Shown here: piece by piece, positions 49,999 to 59,904 of the stretch
Numbering within the stretch: the first letter of the stretch is position 1
Layout of the letters: every line of letters begins with the position of its first letter
Origin: Streptomyces sp. NBC_01304
Lineage (GTDB): Bacteria > Actinomycetota > Actinomycetes > Streptomycetales > Streptomycetaceae
Reading direction: 5' to 3'
Assembly (NCBI RefSeq): GCF_035975855.1
Contig: NZ_CP109055.1
Span: forward strand, 5,146,001 to 5,210,000
DNA: 64,000 bases
Program-made: the position numbers and the translations under genes
Notes under the pieces: model-generated
What the model was told of the DNA's origin: nothing
Seen by the model: the letters and a program-made list of their open reading frames with translations, nothing else
The model's database searches: none

Positions 49999-51537
49999 TC
50001 AGCATTTCTTGCCGTCGGCCGGGGCCTTGCCCTCCAGGAGGTAGCGGTTGATCGCCGAGTCGATGCAGTCGCTGCCCCGGCCGTACGCGGTGTGCCCGTC
50101 GCCGTCGTACGTGAGCAGGCTGCCCGAATCCAGCTGGCCGGCCAGGGACTTGGCCCACTTGTAGGGCGTGGCCGGGTCGCGGGTCGTGCCGACGACCACC
50201 GTGTCGGGCGCGCCCTTCGCGGCGATGCGATGGGGGGTGCCGGTGGCCTTCACGGGCCAGTACGCGCAGTTCAGGGAGGCCCAGGCGAGGCCCTCGCCGA
50301 AGACGGGGGACGCCTTCTCGAAGTCGGGGAGCTCGTCCTTCACCTCGGCCGGGGACTTGAACGCGGCAGGCAGGTCAAGGCAGTTGACGGCGGCGTTGGC
50401 GAACATCAGGTTCGCGAACTTTCCGTCCGGCTCGCGCTCGTAGTACGCGTCGGCGAGCGAGAGCAGGCCCGAGCCGTCGTTGTCGTTCATCGCCGACGCG
50501 ATGCCGTCCCGCAGCTGGGGCCAGGCCCCCTCGTCGTACATCGCGGCGATCACGCCCGTCGTGGCGAGGGACTCGCCGAGCGGGCGGGGGTCGCCGGTCG
50601 GGACGGGCTTGGCGTCCAGCGTGCGGAAGAAGTCCTTCAGGCGGCGGCCCGCGTCGTCCGGGCTCGCGGTGCCGAGCGGGCAGTCCTTGCGGGCCACGCA
50701 GTCCTTGGCGAAGGACTGGAAGGCGGTCTCGAAGCCGCCGGTCTGGTCGAGGTTCATGCTGCGGGCGGGCAGCGACGGGTCCATCGCACCGTCGAGGACC
50801 AGGCGGCCCGCGCGCGCCGGGTAGAGCCCGGCGTACGTCGCGCCGAGGAAGGTGCCGTACGAGGCGCCCACGTACTGCAGTTTCTCGTCACCGAGCACGG
50901 CCCGCAGGACGTCCATGTCACGCGCCGCCTCGACCGTGGACACATGCGGCAGCACCTGACCCGACTTCTTCTCGCAGCCCTGCGCGAACTCCTTGAAGGC
51001 CGCGACCAGTTGATCGGTCTCCTGCTGGTCGTCGGGGGTGACGTCCGTCTGCGTGTACGCGTCCATGCGCTTGCCGTCGAGGCATTCGACGGGCTCGCTG
51101 CGGGCGACGCCGCGCGGGTCGACGGCGACCATGTCGTACTGCGCGCGGACCGGCGCCGGATACCCGAGCGCCGCGTACTGCTGCAGATACTGGATCGCCG
51201 AACCGCCAGGACCGCCCGGATTCACCAGGAGCGAGCCGAGCCGCTTGCCGGGCCCGGTGGCCTTCTTGCGGGCGACGGCCAGCTTGATGTCGCCGCTCGC
51301 CGGCTTGTCGTAGTCGAGCGGCGCCTTCATCGAGGCGCACTCGAAGCCGGGCACACCGCACTCGCGCCAGCTCAACTGCTGCCCGTAGTACGCCTTCAGC
51401 GCCCCCGGCACGGCCGTGGGCAGCGCGCTGTCCGCGGCGCTGGAGGGCGAACTGCCGGACGAGCAACCGGAGATCAGCAGCGCACCGGCGGTGAGCACGG
51501 TGCCGGCGGTCCGGAGGAAGTGGCGCCTGAGGTCCAT
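49999..51537 (-). CDS. Secreted tripeptidyl-aminopeptidase-like alpha/beta hydrolase (lipoprotein)
   Basis: 512 residues. Signal with twin Arg and a lipobox (LRRHFLRTAGTVLTAGALLISGC). Hydrolase core: LVNPGGPGGSA (oxyanion region), VDPRGVARSEP, nucleophile elbow VGASYGTFLG, and C-terminal TAP domain with GTTRDPATPY (Asp) and GDGHTAYG (His). Removes N-terminal peptides outside the cell. Typical of Streptomyces TAP/SlpD-E proteins. Confidence 0.9.
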   Translation of the reverse strand: MDLRRHFLRTAGTVLTAGALLISGCSSGSSPSSAADSALPTAVPGALKAYYGQQLSWRECGVPGFECASMKAPLDYDKPASGDIKLAVARKKATGPGKRLGSLLVNPGGPGGSAIQYLQQYAALGYPAPVRAQYDMVAVDPRGVARSEPVECLDGKRMDAYTQTDVTPDDQQETDQLVAAFKEFAQGCEKKSGQVLPHVSTVEAARDMDVLRAVLGDEKLQYVGASYGTFLGATYAGLYPARAGRLVLDGAMDPSLPARSMNLDQTGGFETAFQSFAKDCVARKDCPLGTASPDDAGRRLKDFFRTLDAKPVPTGDPRPLGESLATTGVIAAMYDEGAWPQLRDGIASAMNDNDGSGLLSLADAYYEREPDGKFANLMFANAAVNCLDLPAAFKSPAEVKDELPDFEKASPVFGEGLAWASLNCAYWPVKATGTPHRIAAKGAPDTVVVGTTRDPATPYKWAKSLAGQLDSGSLLTYDGDGHTAYGRGSDCIDSAINRYLLEGKAPADGKKC

Positions 51538-51673
51538 CGGGCGAGCGTAACTCTCGGGTGTGCACTGGTGCACATTCCGTGGTGACGGCTGCCCGTACGA
51601 GTGACTCCCTTCGTTCTCCGGAGGGTTTACGTTGCCGACCTCGCAGCGACCACGCGCCGGCGTCGCACCGCCG

Positions 51674-52879
51674 TCAGCCCGAGCGGAGCGACACCGCCAT
51701 CGCCTCGACCGCCAGGAGCGGGGCCACATTGCGGTCGAGCGCCGTGCGGCACGCGGCGATGGCCTCGATGCGGCGCAGGGTCCGCTCCGGGGAGGTGGAG
51801 CGGGCGATGCGGTCCAGCGGATCGCTCAACTCGACGTTGGCGATGGCCACTTGGGAGCCGAACTGCAGGGCGAGCACATCGCGGTAGAAGCCCGTGAGGT
51901 CGATCAGGGCGAGGTCGAGGCTGTCGCGCTGGGTGCGGGTCTTGCGGCGCTTCTGCCTGTCTTCGAGTTCCTTCATGGCACCGGCCGTGCCGCGCGGCAT
52001 CCGGCCGCCCTGGCCGCCGCCGAGCGCGGCCTTCATCTCCTCGGTCTCCTTGACGTCGACCTCCTCGGCGACCTGCTTGGCGTCCTCGGCGGCCGCGTCG
52101 ATCAGCTCCTGGGCGGCCTTGAGGCAGCCGCCGATCTCGTCGATGCGCAGCGGGAGTTTGAGCACGGCGGCGCGGCGCTCACGGGCCCGCGGGTCGGTGG
52201 CGAGGCGTCGGGCGCGGCCGATGTGGCCCTGGGTGGCACGGGCCGCGGTGTGCGCGGCCTCCGGCTCGATGCCGTCGCGCCGGATGAGGATGTCGGCCAC
52301 GGCGTCCACCGGGGGCGTGCGGAGCGTCAGGTGGCGGCAGCGGGAGCGGATCGTGGGCAGGACGTCCTCGATGGAGGGCGCGCAGAGCATCCACACCGTG
52401 CGCGGTGCGGGCTCCTCGACCGCCTTCAGGAGCACATTGCCCGCGCCTTCGGTGAGGCGGTCGGCGTCCTCCAGGACGATGACCTGCCAGCGGCCGACGG
52501 CCGGGGAGAGCTGGGCCCTGCGGACGAGGTCGCGGGTCTCCTTCACGCCGATGCTGAGGAGGTCGGTCCTGACCACTTCCACGTCGGCGTGGGTGCCGAC
52601 CAGGCTGGTGTGGCAGCCGTCGCAGAACCCGCACCCCGGGGTGCCGCCGAGGGCCCGGTCCGGGCTGGTGCACTGCAGGGCGGCGGCGAAGGCTCTGGCC
52701 GTGGTGGATCTGCCCGATCCGGGCGGGCCGGTGAAGAGCCAGGCGTGGGTCATCTTCGAGGCGGTGGGGGCTGCCGCGCCTGTGGCGTGGGCGGTCACGA
52801 GCGCGTCGGCGTCGCGGGCGGCGGCTTCGAGCTGCGTGCTCACCCGCTCCTGGCCCACCAGGTCGTCCCATACGGGCAT
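51674..52879 (-). CDS. holB: DNA polymerase III delta' subunit
   Basis: 401 residues, AAA+ clamp-loader subunit. MPVWDDLVGQERVSTQLE, P-loop GPPGSGRSTTARAFA, zinc Cys cluster CTSPDRALGGTPGCGFCDGC, Walker B VLEDADRLT and SRC motif IRSRCRHL. Loads the sliding clamp at the replisome. Downstream of tmk, as in other Streptomyces. Confidence 0.93.
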   Translation of the reverse strand: MPVWDDLVGQERVSTQLEAAARDADALVTAHATGAAAPTASKMTHAWLFTGPPGSGRSTTARAFAAALQCTSPDRALGGTPGCGFCDGCHTSLVGTHADVEVVRTDLLSIGVKETRDLVRRAQLSPAVGRWQVIVLEDADRLTEGAGNVLLKAVEEPAPRTVWMLCAPSIEDVLPTIRSRCRHLTLRTPPVDAVADILIRRDGIEPEAAHTAARATQGHIGRARRLATDPRARERRAAVLKLPLRIDEIGGCLKAAQELIDAAAEDAKQVAEEVDVKETEEMKAALGGGQGGRMPRGTAGAMKELEDRQKRRKTRTQRDSLDLALIDLTGFYRDVLALQFGSQVAIANVELSDPLDRIARSTSPERTLRRIEAIAACRTALDRNVAPLLAVEAMAVSLRSG

Positions 52880-52959
52880 GGCCCCGCCTTTCGCTGCGCT
52901 TTGCTCTGCCGGGTCCATTGTGGGCCAGGGGTCTGACAGTCCGGCCCGGATGCGCCTGC

Positions 52960-53110
52960 GGCGGGCCCTTCCCCACCCCGCCCCTTCCCGAAATCCTGCG
53001 GAGCCTTCCGCCCTGCGGGCGGTGTCCTCAAACGCCGGACGGGCTGACTTCGCCGGCGGCAGCCACGCGGCGGAGCCGCATAGTGTCACCGTCGGGAAGG
53101 GGCGGGGAGG
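52960..53110. repeat. Streptomyces intergenic repeat, half copy
   Basis: Contains CCCCGCCCCTTCCCGAAATC and TGTCCTCAAACGCCGGACGG (53029-53048) also found at 56225-56400, between the tmk stop and holB start. Confidence 0.65.
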
Positions 53111-53123
53111 GGCCAAAAAAGCC

Positions 53124-56100
53124 TCAGCCCCGACGCCGCTTACCCTTACCGCCGCCGCCATCCTCATCCTCGTCCCGCGACCCCAGCAATTCATCCGCCA
53201 GCGAGGGCAGATCGTCGAGGGGCGTCTCCTCGGCCCAGTCCGACGGCGGCCGACGCCGCGGCACACCCGCCTCGTCGACCTGCGGCAGCTCCCGCGTGAC
53301 GTCGTCCCGGAAGATCCCCTGCGGCACCCGGTCGGCCGGATCATCCGCGGGCCGCGCATCCCGCACGGGGGGCAGCACGGCCGTCTCTTCAGCAGGCGAA
53401 GGCGCAGGCGGCTGAGGCACCACAGCCGTCTCTTCCCCGTCCGGGTCGGACACAGCAGGCAGCACAGTCGTCTCATCGCCCGCCCCGGCAGGGGGAGCAA
53501 CGATCGGCGTAGGCACAGTCGTCTCGTTGTCCGGCACCGGCACCGGCACCGCAGCGGCAGCAGTAGCAGTAGCAGCGGAAGTCGCGGCAGAAGCCGCAGC
53601 CGCAGCCCGCCGGGCCTCCTCGGCCCGGACCAACGCCTCCTCGGCCTTCCGCTGCTTCTCGACCCGCCGCTCCTCCGCCTCGGCCCGCAGCCGCGACTCC
53701 TCCTCGGCCTGCCGGCGCCTGCGCTCCTCCTCGGCGGCCCGCACCTTCTCCTCGGCCTCGCGCCGGGCGCGCTCCTCCTCGGCGAGACGGCGCGCCTCCT
53801 CGGCCCGGGCGCGCGCCTCCTCGGCCTGGCGCTCCTCCTCGCGGCGGCGCGCCTCCTCCAGCTCGCGGCGCTTGCGCTCTTCCTCCTCGGCACGGAGCCG
53901 GGCGAGCTGAGCCTGGCGCTCGCGCTCCTGGCGCTCCTCCTCGGCCTTGCGCGCGGCCTCTTCCTCGGCCTTGCGACGGGCCTCTTCCTCGGCGGCCTTG
54001 CGGGCCTCCTCCTGCGCCTTCACCTCGGCGTCGGAGAGCGGCAGGAGCACATCGAGCCGGTGCCGGATCACGGTCGTGACCGCCTCCGGCTCCTGGGCCG
54101 CGTCGACGACCAGGTACCGGCCCGGGTCGGCCGCGGCGAGGGTGAGGAAACCGGAGCGCACGCGCGCGTGGAACTCGGCGGGCTCCGACTCGAGCCGGTC
54201 GGGCGCCTCCGTGAAGCGCTCGCGCGCGGCCTCCGGCGAGACGTCGAGCAGGCAGGTCAGATGCGGTACGAGTCCGCCGGTCGCCCACCTGTTGATGCGC
54301 GCGACCTCGGTCGGCGAGAGGTCACGGCCGGCGCCCTGATAGGCGACGGACGAGTCGATGTAGCGGTCGGAGATGACGATCGCGCCCCGCTCGAGGGCAG
54401 GACGTACGACCGTGTCCACGTGCTCCGCGCGGTCGGCGGCGTACAGGAGCGCCTCCGCGCGGTGCGAGAGACCGGCGGAAGACACGTCGAGCAGGATCGA
54501 GCGGAGCCGCTTGCCGACCGGCGTCGCCCCCGGCTCGCGCGTGACCACGACCTCGTGGCCCTTGCCCCTGATCCACTCCGCGAGCGCCTCGGCCTGCGTC
54601 GACTTGCCCGCGCCGTCGCCGCCTTCGAGGGCGATGAAGAAGCCGGTGGCGGCCGGCGCCTGGGCCGGGTCGCCGCCGCGCAGGGCGTCGGTGAGGTCGC
54701 GGCGCAGCGGTACGCCGGAGCGGTCGTCCGCCTTCGCCAGGACCAGCGCGGCGACCGGCAGGAGCAGCGCCCCGGCGAGCATCAGCGTGAAGGCGGCGCC
54801 GCCGTGGTCGAACACGAACTTGCCGCTCTCCATGCGGTGCCGCCCGATCGCCGCCGCGAGCACGGGAGCGACGACGGCACCGAGGGCGATGGAGACACGT
54901 ACTACTGCTTGCAGATGTTCCGTCGTACGCGTCCGACGGAAGTCCTCGACCTCTTGGTCCAGGAGGTCGTGTCCGGTGTTCGCGGCGACTCCGGCGGAGA
55001 CGCCGGCGAGCGTGACGATCAGGAGCACCGTCGTCGGGTCGGGCACCAGGCCCGCGCCGAGCAGTGCGATCCCGGTCAGCGCGATGGCCAGCGCGAGGAG
55101 CCGGCGACGGGACAGGCCGGGCAGCACCGACGGCGCCGTACGGATGCCGACGACCGTGCCGCCGGTGAGGCCGAACACGAGCAGGCCGTAGAGCACCGGG
55201 CCGCCGTTCAGGTCCACGGCGTGCAGCACCGCGACGGCGACCGCGGCCGCGATGGCCCCGGCGACCGCCGCGCAGGCGAGCACCAGGAGCGGGATGGCGC
55301 CCGTGCGGCCCTTGTCGACACCGGAGCCGGTCTTCGGGCGGCGCAGGCCCTCGAGCGGCGAACGGGCGCGCGGCGTCCGGGTATCGGGCAGTTCCAGGAA
55401 GTAGACGACCGAGAGCGACGCGGCGAAGAGACCGGCCGCGACGTAGGAGGCGAGCGCCGCCTTGTGCAGCTCGAACCAGTCGACCCCGGCCCCGAGCAGA
55501 TTGCTGACCAGCGAGACCGCGATCAGCGCGAGGGCCGCGACGGGCAACGCGATGAATCCCGTACGCAGCGACAGCCGGCGCAGCGCGTCCATGTGGTCCG
55601 GCAACGGCCGTACGGTCGCGCCCTCCAGCGGCGGCGCGGGCAGCAGCGCGGGAGCCGCGCTCTCGCGCGACACGGTCCACAGGCGTTCGGCGACGCCGAC
55701 GACGAAGCCGGTGACGAGGAGCGCGGCGAGCGCGTTGTCCGGGGTCCAGTCGATCCACAGCGGGGCGACGATCAGCGCGAGGGCCCTGACACCGTCCGAC
55801 CCGATCATGGTCCAGCGCCGGTCGAGCGGTCCGTCGGCCGAGGTGAGCGTGGTCAGCGGGCCGAGCAGGACCGCGCCGAAGAGGAGCGTGGCGAGGATGC
55901 GGGCGCCGAACACGGCGGCCACGGCGAAGGCCGCGCCGCGGTATCCGCCCCCGAACGCGTCCTCCTGGACCGCCGCTTGCAGCGACAGGGCGACCAGGAC
56001 GAGGAGTGCGAGGGCATCGCCGATGCTGCCCACCAGTTGGGCGCTCCACAGGCGCTTCAGCGGGGGGTGTCGCAGGAGTGCGCGAACGGCGCGCTCCCGG

Positions 56101-56144
56101 GAATCGGCGACCAGGGCGTCGTCGGCGTCGTCAGCTCGCGTCAT
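53124..56144 (-). CDS. tmk: Thymidylate kinase fused to N-terminal MFS-like membrane domain
   Basis: 1006 residues. Residues 1-500: MFS-like domain with about 12 helices. Residues 515-710: complete dTMP kinase, with FFIALEGGDGAGKSTQAEALAEWI (P-loop), TREPGATPVGKRLRSILLD, SDRYIDSSVAYQGAGR (DRY). Residues 725-860: highly charged Glu/Arg/Ala coiled coil. Residues 860-1006: Pro/Asp-rich tail ending KRRRG. It makes dTDP for DNA synthesis; this fused form is a known Streptomyces arrangement. Confidence 0.93.
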   Translation of the reverse strand: MTRADDADDALVADSRERAVRALLRHPPLKRLWSAQLVGSIGDALALLVLVALSLQAAVQEDAFGGGYRGAAFAVAAVFGARILATLLFGAVLLGPLTTLTSADGPLDRRWTMIGSDGVRALALIVAPLWIDWTPDNALAALLVTGFVVGVAERLWTVSRESAAPALLPAPPLEGATVRPLPDHMDALRRLSLRTGFIALPVAALALIAVSLVSNLLGAGVDWFELHKAALASYVAAGLFAASLSVVYFLELPDTRTPRARSPLEGLRRPKTGSGVDKGRTGAIPLLVLACAAVAGAIAAAVAVAVLHAVDLNGGPVLYGLLVFGLTGGTVVGIRTAPSVLPGLSRRRLLALAIALTGIALLGAGLVPDPTTVLLIVTLAGVSAGVAANTGHDLLDQEVEDFRRTRTTEHLQAVVRVSIALGAVVAPVLAAAIGRHRMESGKFVFDHGGAAFTLMLAGALLLPVAALVLAKADDRSGVPLRRDLTDALRGGDPAQAPAATGFFIALEGGDGAGKSTQAEALAEWIRGKGHEVVVTREPGATPVGKRLRSILLDVSSAGLSHRAEALLYAADRAEHVDTVVRPALERGAIVISDRYIDSSVAYQGAGRDLSPTEVARINRWATGGLVPHLTCLLDVSPEAARERFTEAPDRLESEPAEFHARVRSGFLTLAAADPGRYLVVDAAQEPEAVTTVIRHRLDVLLPLSDAEVKAQEEARKAAEEEARRKAEEEAARKAEEERQERERQAQLARLRAEEEERKRRELEEARRREEERQAEEARARAEEARRLAEEERARREAEEKVRAAEEERRRRQAEEESRLRAEAEERRVEKQRKAEEALVRAEEARRAAAAASAATSAATATAAAAVPVPVPDNETTVPTPIVAPPAGAGDETTVLPAVSDPDGEETAVVPQPPAPSPAEETAVLPPVRDARPADDPADRVPQGIFRDDVTRELPQVDEAGVPRRRPPSDWAEETPLDDLPSLADELLGSRDEDEDGGGGKGKRRRG

Positions 56145-56224
56145 CCGGCCAGCCTATCCGGAGGGCGGGGCTCCCTGGGCCGGTGCCCGAACATGTGCCC
56201 GGCCTGCCCGGTAAGTGCGGGTCC

Positions 56225-56400
56225 GTTGCGCCTGCGGCGGGCCTTTTCCCCTCCCCGCCCCTTCCCGTAAGGCTGCCGCCGGCTTCAGAAGACTGTCCTC
56301 AAACGCCGGACGGGCTGACTTTGTCAGCCCGTCCGGCGTTTGAGGACAAGGGGGGTCTGGGGGCGCAGCCCCCAGCCTCCGGAGGATTTCGGGAAGGGGC
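56225..56400. terminator. topA terminator inside a Streptomyces intergenic repeat
   Basis: A perfect 25-bp stem (56294-56319 with 56323-56347) with a 3-nt loop, flanked by the same GC-rich element as at 52960. It follows the topA stop, so it most likely ends that transcript. Confidence 0.8.
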
Positions 56401-56414
56401 GGGTTGGGGACCAA

Positions 56415-59249
56415 TCAGTCCTCAGCCACAACCTTCGCCGCAGCCGCCTTCTTCGCCGGAGCCTTCTTGGCTGCAGTCTTCTTCGCAGCAGACGCAGTCG
56501 TCTTGGCCGCGGTCTTCTTCGCCGCAGCCGCAGTCTTCTTGGCCGGAGCCTTCTTCGCGGCCTTCTTGGCGGGAGCCTTCTTCGCGACCTTCTTGGCCGG
56601 CCCCTTCGCCCGCTTCTCCGCGAGCAGCTCATAGCCCCGCTCAGGAGTGATGTCCTCGACCGAATCCGCCGCCCGCAGCGTCGCATTGGTCTCACCATCG
56701 GTGACGTACGCCCCGAAGCGCCCGTCCTTGACGACGACCGGCTTCCCGGAGACCGGGTCCTCGCCCAGCTCCTTCAGCGGCGGCTTCGCCGCGGCCCGGC
56801 CACGCTGCTTGGGCTGCGCGTAGATCGCGAGCGCCTCCTCCAGCGTGATGGTGAAGAGCTGCTCCTCCTCGGTCAGCGACCGGGAGTCGGTGCCCTTCTT
56901 CAGGTAGGGCCCGTACCGCCCGTTCTGCGCGGTGATCTCGACGCCCTCGGCGTCGGCGCCCACCACGCGCGGGAGCGACATCAGCTTGAGCGCGTCGGCG
57001 AGCGTCACCGTGTCCAGAGTCATCGACTTGAACAAGGACGCCGTCCGCGGCTTGACCGCGTTCTTGCCGGTCTTCGGCGTGCCCTCGGGAAGGATCTCCG
57101 TCACGTACGGCCCATAACGGCCGTCCTTGGCGACGATCTCGTGCCCCGACTCCGGGTCCTGACCCAGCGCGAAGTCCCCGCTCGGCTTGGCGAGCAGCTC
57201 CTCCGCGTACTCGACCGTGAGCTCGTCGGGCGCGATGTCGTCGGGCACGTCGGCCCGCTGGTGGTTCTCCTCGCCCTTCTCGCCCCGCTCGATGTACGGG
57301 CCGTACCGGCCGACGCGCAGCAGGATGCCCTCGCCGACGGGGAAGGAGGAGATCTCCCGGGCGTCGATCGCGCCCAGGTCGGTGACCAGTTCCTTGAGGC
57401 CGCCGAGGTGGTCCCCGTCGCCGTTCCCGGCGGCGGAGGCCGCACCCGTGTCGTCGCCCTCGCCGAAGTAGAAACGCTTCAGCCACGGCACCGCCTGGGC
57501 CTCACCGCGCGCGATGCGGTCGAGGTCGTCCTCCATGCGGGCGGTGAAGTCGTAGTCGACGAGCCGCCCGAAGTGCTTCTCCAGGAGGTTCACCACGGCG
57601 AAGCTCAGGAAGGACGGGACGAGCGCCGTGCCCTTCTTGAAGACGTAGCCGCGGTCGAGGATCGTCCCGATGATCGACGCGTACGTCGACGGACGGCCGA
57701 TCTCGCGCTCTTCGAGCTCCTTGACCAGCGAGGCTTCGGTGTAGCGGGCCGGCGGCTTGGTCGCGTGCCCGTCGACCGTGATCTCCTCGGCCGACAGCGC
57801 GTCGCCCTCGCTGACCTGCGGCAGCCGGCGCTCGCGGTCGTCCAGCTCGGCGTTCGGGTCGTCGGCGCCCTCTACGTACGCCTTCAGGAACCCGTGGAAG
57901 GTGATGGTCTTGCCGGACGCGTTGAACTCGGCGTCCCGGCCGTCGGAGGCGCGGCCACCGATCTTGACCGTGACCGAGTTGCCGGTCGCGTCCTTCATCT
58001 GGGAGGCGACGGTCCGCTTCCAGATCAGCTCGTACAACCTGAACTGGTCGCCGGTCAGACCGGTCTCGGCCGGGGTGCGGAAGCGGTCGCCGGAGGGGCG
58101 GATCGCCTCGTGCGCCTCCTGCGCGTTCTTGACCTTCCCGGCGTACGTGCGCGGCTTGTCCGGCAGGTAGTTGGCGCCGTACAGCTGCGTCACCTGGGCC
58201 CGGGCGGCACCGATCGCCGTGTCCGACAGCGTGGTGGAGTCCGTACGCATATAGGTGATGAAGCCGTTCTCGTACAGCTTCTGCGCGACCTGCATGGTGG
58301 CCTTGGCCCCGAAGCCCAGCTTGCGGGAGGCCTCCTGCTGGAGGGTCGTCGTACGGAAAGGGGCGTACGGCGAGCGGCGGTACGGCTTCGACTCGACGGA
58401 CCGTACGGCGAAGGAAGCGTTCTCCAGAGCCGCGGCCAGCGAGCGGGCGTTCGCCTCGTCCAGGTGCAGGGTGTCGGACTTGAGCTGACCGACCGAGTTG
58501 AAGTCGCGGCCCTGCGCGACGCGCTTGCCGTCGACGGAGTTCAGGCGGGCGATCAGCTGCGAGGGGTCGGACGCGTCGCCCGTGCGGCCGGTGCCGAAGG
58601 TGCCGGTCAGGTCCCAGTACTCGGCGGAGCGGAAGGCGATGCGCTCGCGCTCCCGCTCGACGACGAGGCGGGTCGCGACGGACTGCACACGGCCCGCCGA
58701 GAGCTTCGGCATGACCTTCTTCCACAGGACCGGCGAGACCTCGTAGCCGTACAGGCGGTCCAGGATCCTGCGGGTCTCCTGGGCGTCGACCATCAGCGTG
58801 TTCAGCTCGCGCGGGTTGGCGACGGCCTCGCGGATCGCGTCCTTGGTGATCTCGTGGAAGACCATCCGGTGGACCGGGACCTTGGGCTTCAGGACTTCCT
58901 GCAGGTGCCACGCGATGGCTTCGCCCTCGCGGTCCTCATCGGTGGCGAGGAAGAGTTCGTCGGAATCCTTCAGGAGGTCCTTGAGCTTCTTGACCTGGGC
59001 CTTCTTGTCGGCGTTGACGACGTAGATCGGCTGGAAGTCGTTCTCTACGTCCACGCCCAGGCGGCGCACCTCGCCGGTGTACTTCTCCGGCACCTCCGCG
59101 GCACCGTTCGGGAGGTCGCGGATGTGCCCGACGCTCGCTTCGACGACGTACCCAGGGCCGAGGTAGCCCTTGATCGTCTTCGCCTTGGCAGGCGACTCGA
59201 CGATGACGAGTCGGCGGCCGCCGTGTGCGGTCTCGCTGGTCGGGGACAA
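56415..59249 (-). CDS. topA: DNA topoisomerase I
   Basis: 944 residues, type IA topoisomerase relaxing negative supercoils. Toprim: RLVIVESPAKAKTIKGYLG and ATDEDREGEAIAWHL. Active site Tyr in FITYMRTDSTTLS. After residue 600 are several KDGRYGPY/GRYGPY repeats, and the last ~90 residues are a Lys/Ala tail (AKKAPAKKAAKK type) typical of actinobacterial TopA. TTG 59249 matches the known Streptomyces start LSPTSET; GGAGAG lies upstream. Confidence 0.95.
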   Translation of the reverse strand: MSPTSETAHGGRRLVIVESPAKAKTIKGYLGPGYVVEASVGHIRDLPNGAAEVPEKYTGEVRRLGVDVENDFQPIYVVNADKKAQVKKLKDLLKDSDELFLATDEDREGEAIAWHLQEVLKPKVPVHRMVFHEITKDAIREAVANPRELNTLMVDAQETRRILDRLYGYEVSPVLWKKVMPKLSAGRVQSVATRLVVERERERIAFRSAEYWDLTGTFGTGRTGDASDPSQLIARLNSVDGKRVAQGRDFNSVGQLKSDTLHLDEANARSLAAALENASFAVRSVESKPYRRSPYAPFRTTTLQQEASRKLGFGAKATMQVAQKLYENGFITYMRTDSTTLSDTAIGAARAQVTQLYGANYLPDKPRTYAGKVKNAQEAHEAIRPSGDRFRTPAETGLTGDQFRLYELIWKRTVASQMKDATGNSVTVKIGGRASDGRDAEFNASGKTITFHGFLKAYVEGADDPNAELDDRERRLPQVSEGDALSAEEITVDGHATKPPARYTEASLVKELEEREIGRPSTYASIIGTILDRGYVFKKGTALVPSFLSFAVVNLLEKHFGRLVDYDFTARMEDDLDRIARGEAQAVPWLKRFYFGEGDDTGAASAAGNGDGDHLGGLKELVTDLGAIDAREISSFPVGEGILLRVGRYGPYIERGEKGEENHQRADVPDDIAPDELTVEYAEELLAKPSGDFALGQDPESGHEIVAKDGRYGPYVTEILPEGTPKTGKNAVKPRTASLFKSMTLDTVTLADALKLMSLPRVVGADAEGVEITAQNGRYGPYLKKGTDSRSLTEEEQLFTITLEEALAIYAQPKQRGRAAAKPPLKELGEDPVSGKPVVVKDGRFGAYVTDGETNATLRAADSVEDITPERGYELLAEKRAKGPAKKVAKKAPAKKAAKKAPAKKTAAAAKKTAAKTTASAAKKTAAKKAPAKKAAAAKVVAED

Positions 59250-59291
59250 CGTGGCTCTTCTCTCCGGTCGACGCTCGGTGGCTCTTGCGGT

Positions 59292-59378
59292 CCGCATGCG
59301 TTCATACGGTGGCCGCTGACGGGTCCGCATGCGGTTCATGCGGTGGCCCCAGTGACGGGTCCGTATGCGTTCATACGG
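59292..59378. promoter_or_regulatory. Three hairpin repeats upstream of topA
   Basis: CCGCATGCGTTCATACGG at 59292, a CCGCATG-CGGTT-CATGCGG hairpin at 59325 and CCGTATGCGTTCATACGG at 59361 are three small hairpins with 7-bp arms, spaced 33 and 36 nt, each followed by GTG. They lie 43-130 nt before the topA start, likely in the promoter or leader. Confidence 0.65.
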
Positions 59379-59548
59379 TGACGCTGCGGAGTGTGACGGT
59401 ACATCCCGCCCCCGTGTCAAACGGGAAAAGCCCGCAACGGCCACTCGAACGGTAACCCGACTACCGCCATTTCTGCCGCCCGGAGTGCCTACCTGGCCTT
59501 TCGGCGTTATGCGGAGGCTGTCCTCCCACATTCAGCGTGGGTCACGCG

Positions 59549-59746
59549 TCACATCCGCGTGAAGCACCACACCCCGAGCACCAGTGCCCCTACCCCGGCG
59601 AGGGAGCCCAAAGCCGCGGATGCGACGGGGCTCACACCGTGGGCCACCGGCGCGCGGTGCAGCACCCGGGCCCCGGTCCACAGCAGCAGCCCGGCCCCGA
59701 ACAGGGCGAACACCGTGCCCGCGAAGATCGCCGGTGCGCTCTCCAT
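59549..59746 (-). CDS. Small membrane protein (65 aa)
   Basis: Two hydrophobic helices (IFAGTVFALFGAGLLLWTGARV and VASAALGSLAGVGALVLGVW). ATG 59746 has AGGGGAG. Conserved-looking small protein between topA and the kinase genes; function unknown. Confidence 0.7.
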   Translation of the reverse strand: MESAPAIFAGTVFALFGAGLLLWTGARVLHRAPVAHGVSPVASAALGSLAGVGALVLGVWCFTRM

Positions 59747-59904
59747 ACCGCTCCCCTCGTACCAAGTCGTACGTGTCCTCCCGGCCACCGACTGGCCGGT
59801 CGGTGGAGGCTGGCACCCGCGGCCCACGTACGGGCGTCGGCGGAGCGAATGGCGGGTGAACGCCGGGGTCGGGTTCCGCATCGGGTTCCGGGGCAGGTCG
59901 CGCG

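Noticed and set aside
51894..56270. 1458-codon open frame on the + strand
   Set aside because: Runs opposite to holB and tmk, contains no recognisable domain and has shadow-frame composition.
56340..59381. 1013-codon frame opposite topA
   Set aside because: Antisense shadow of topA.
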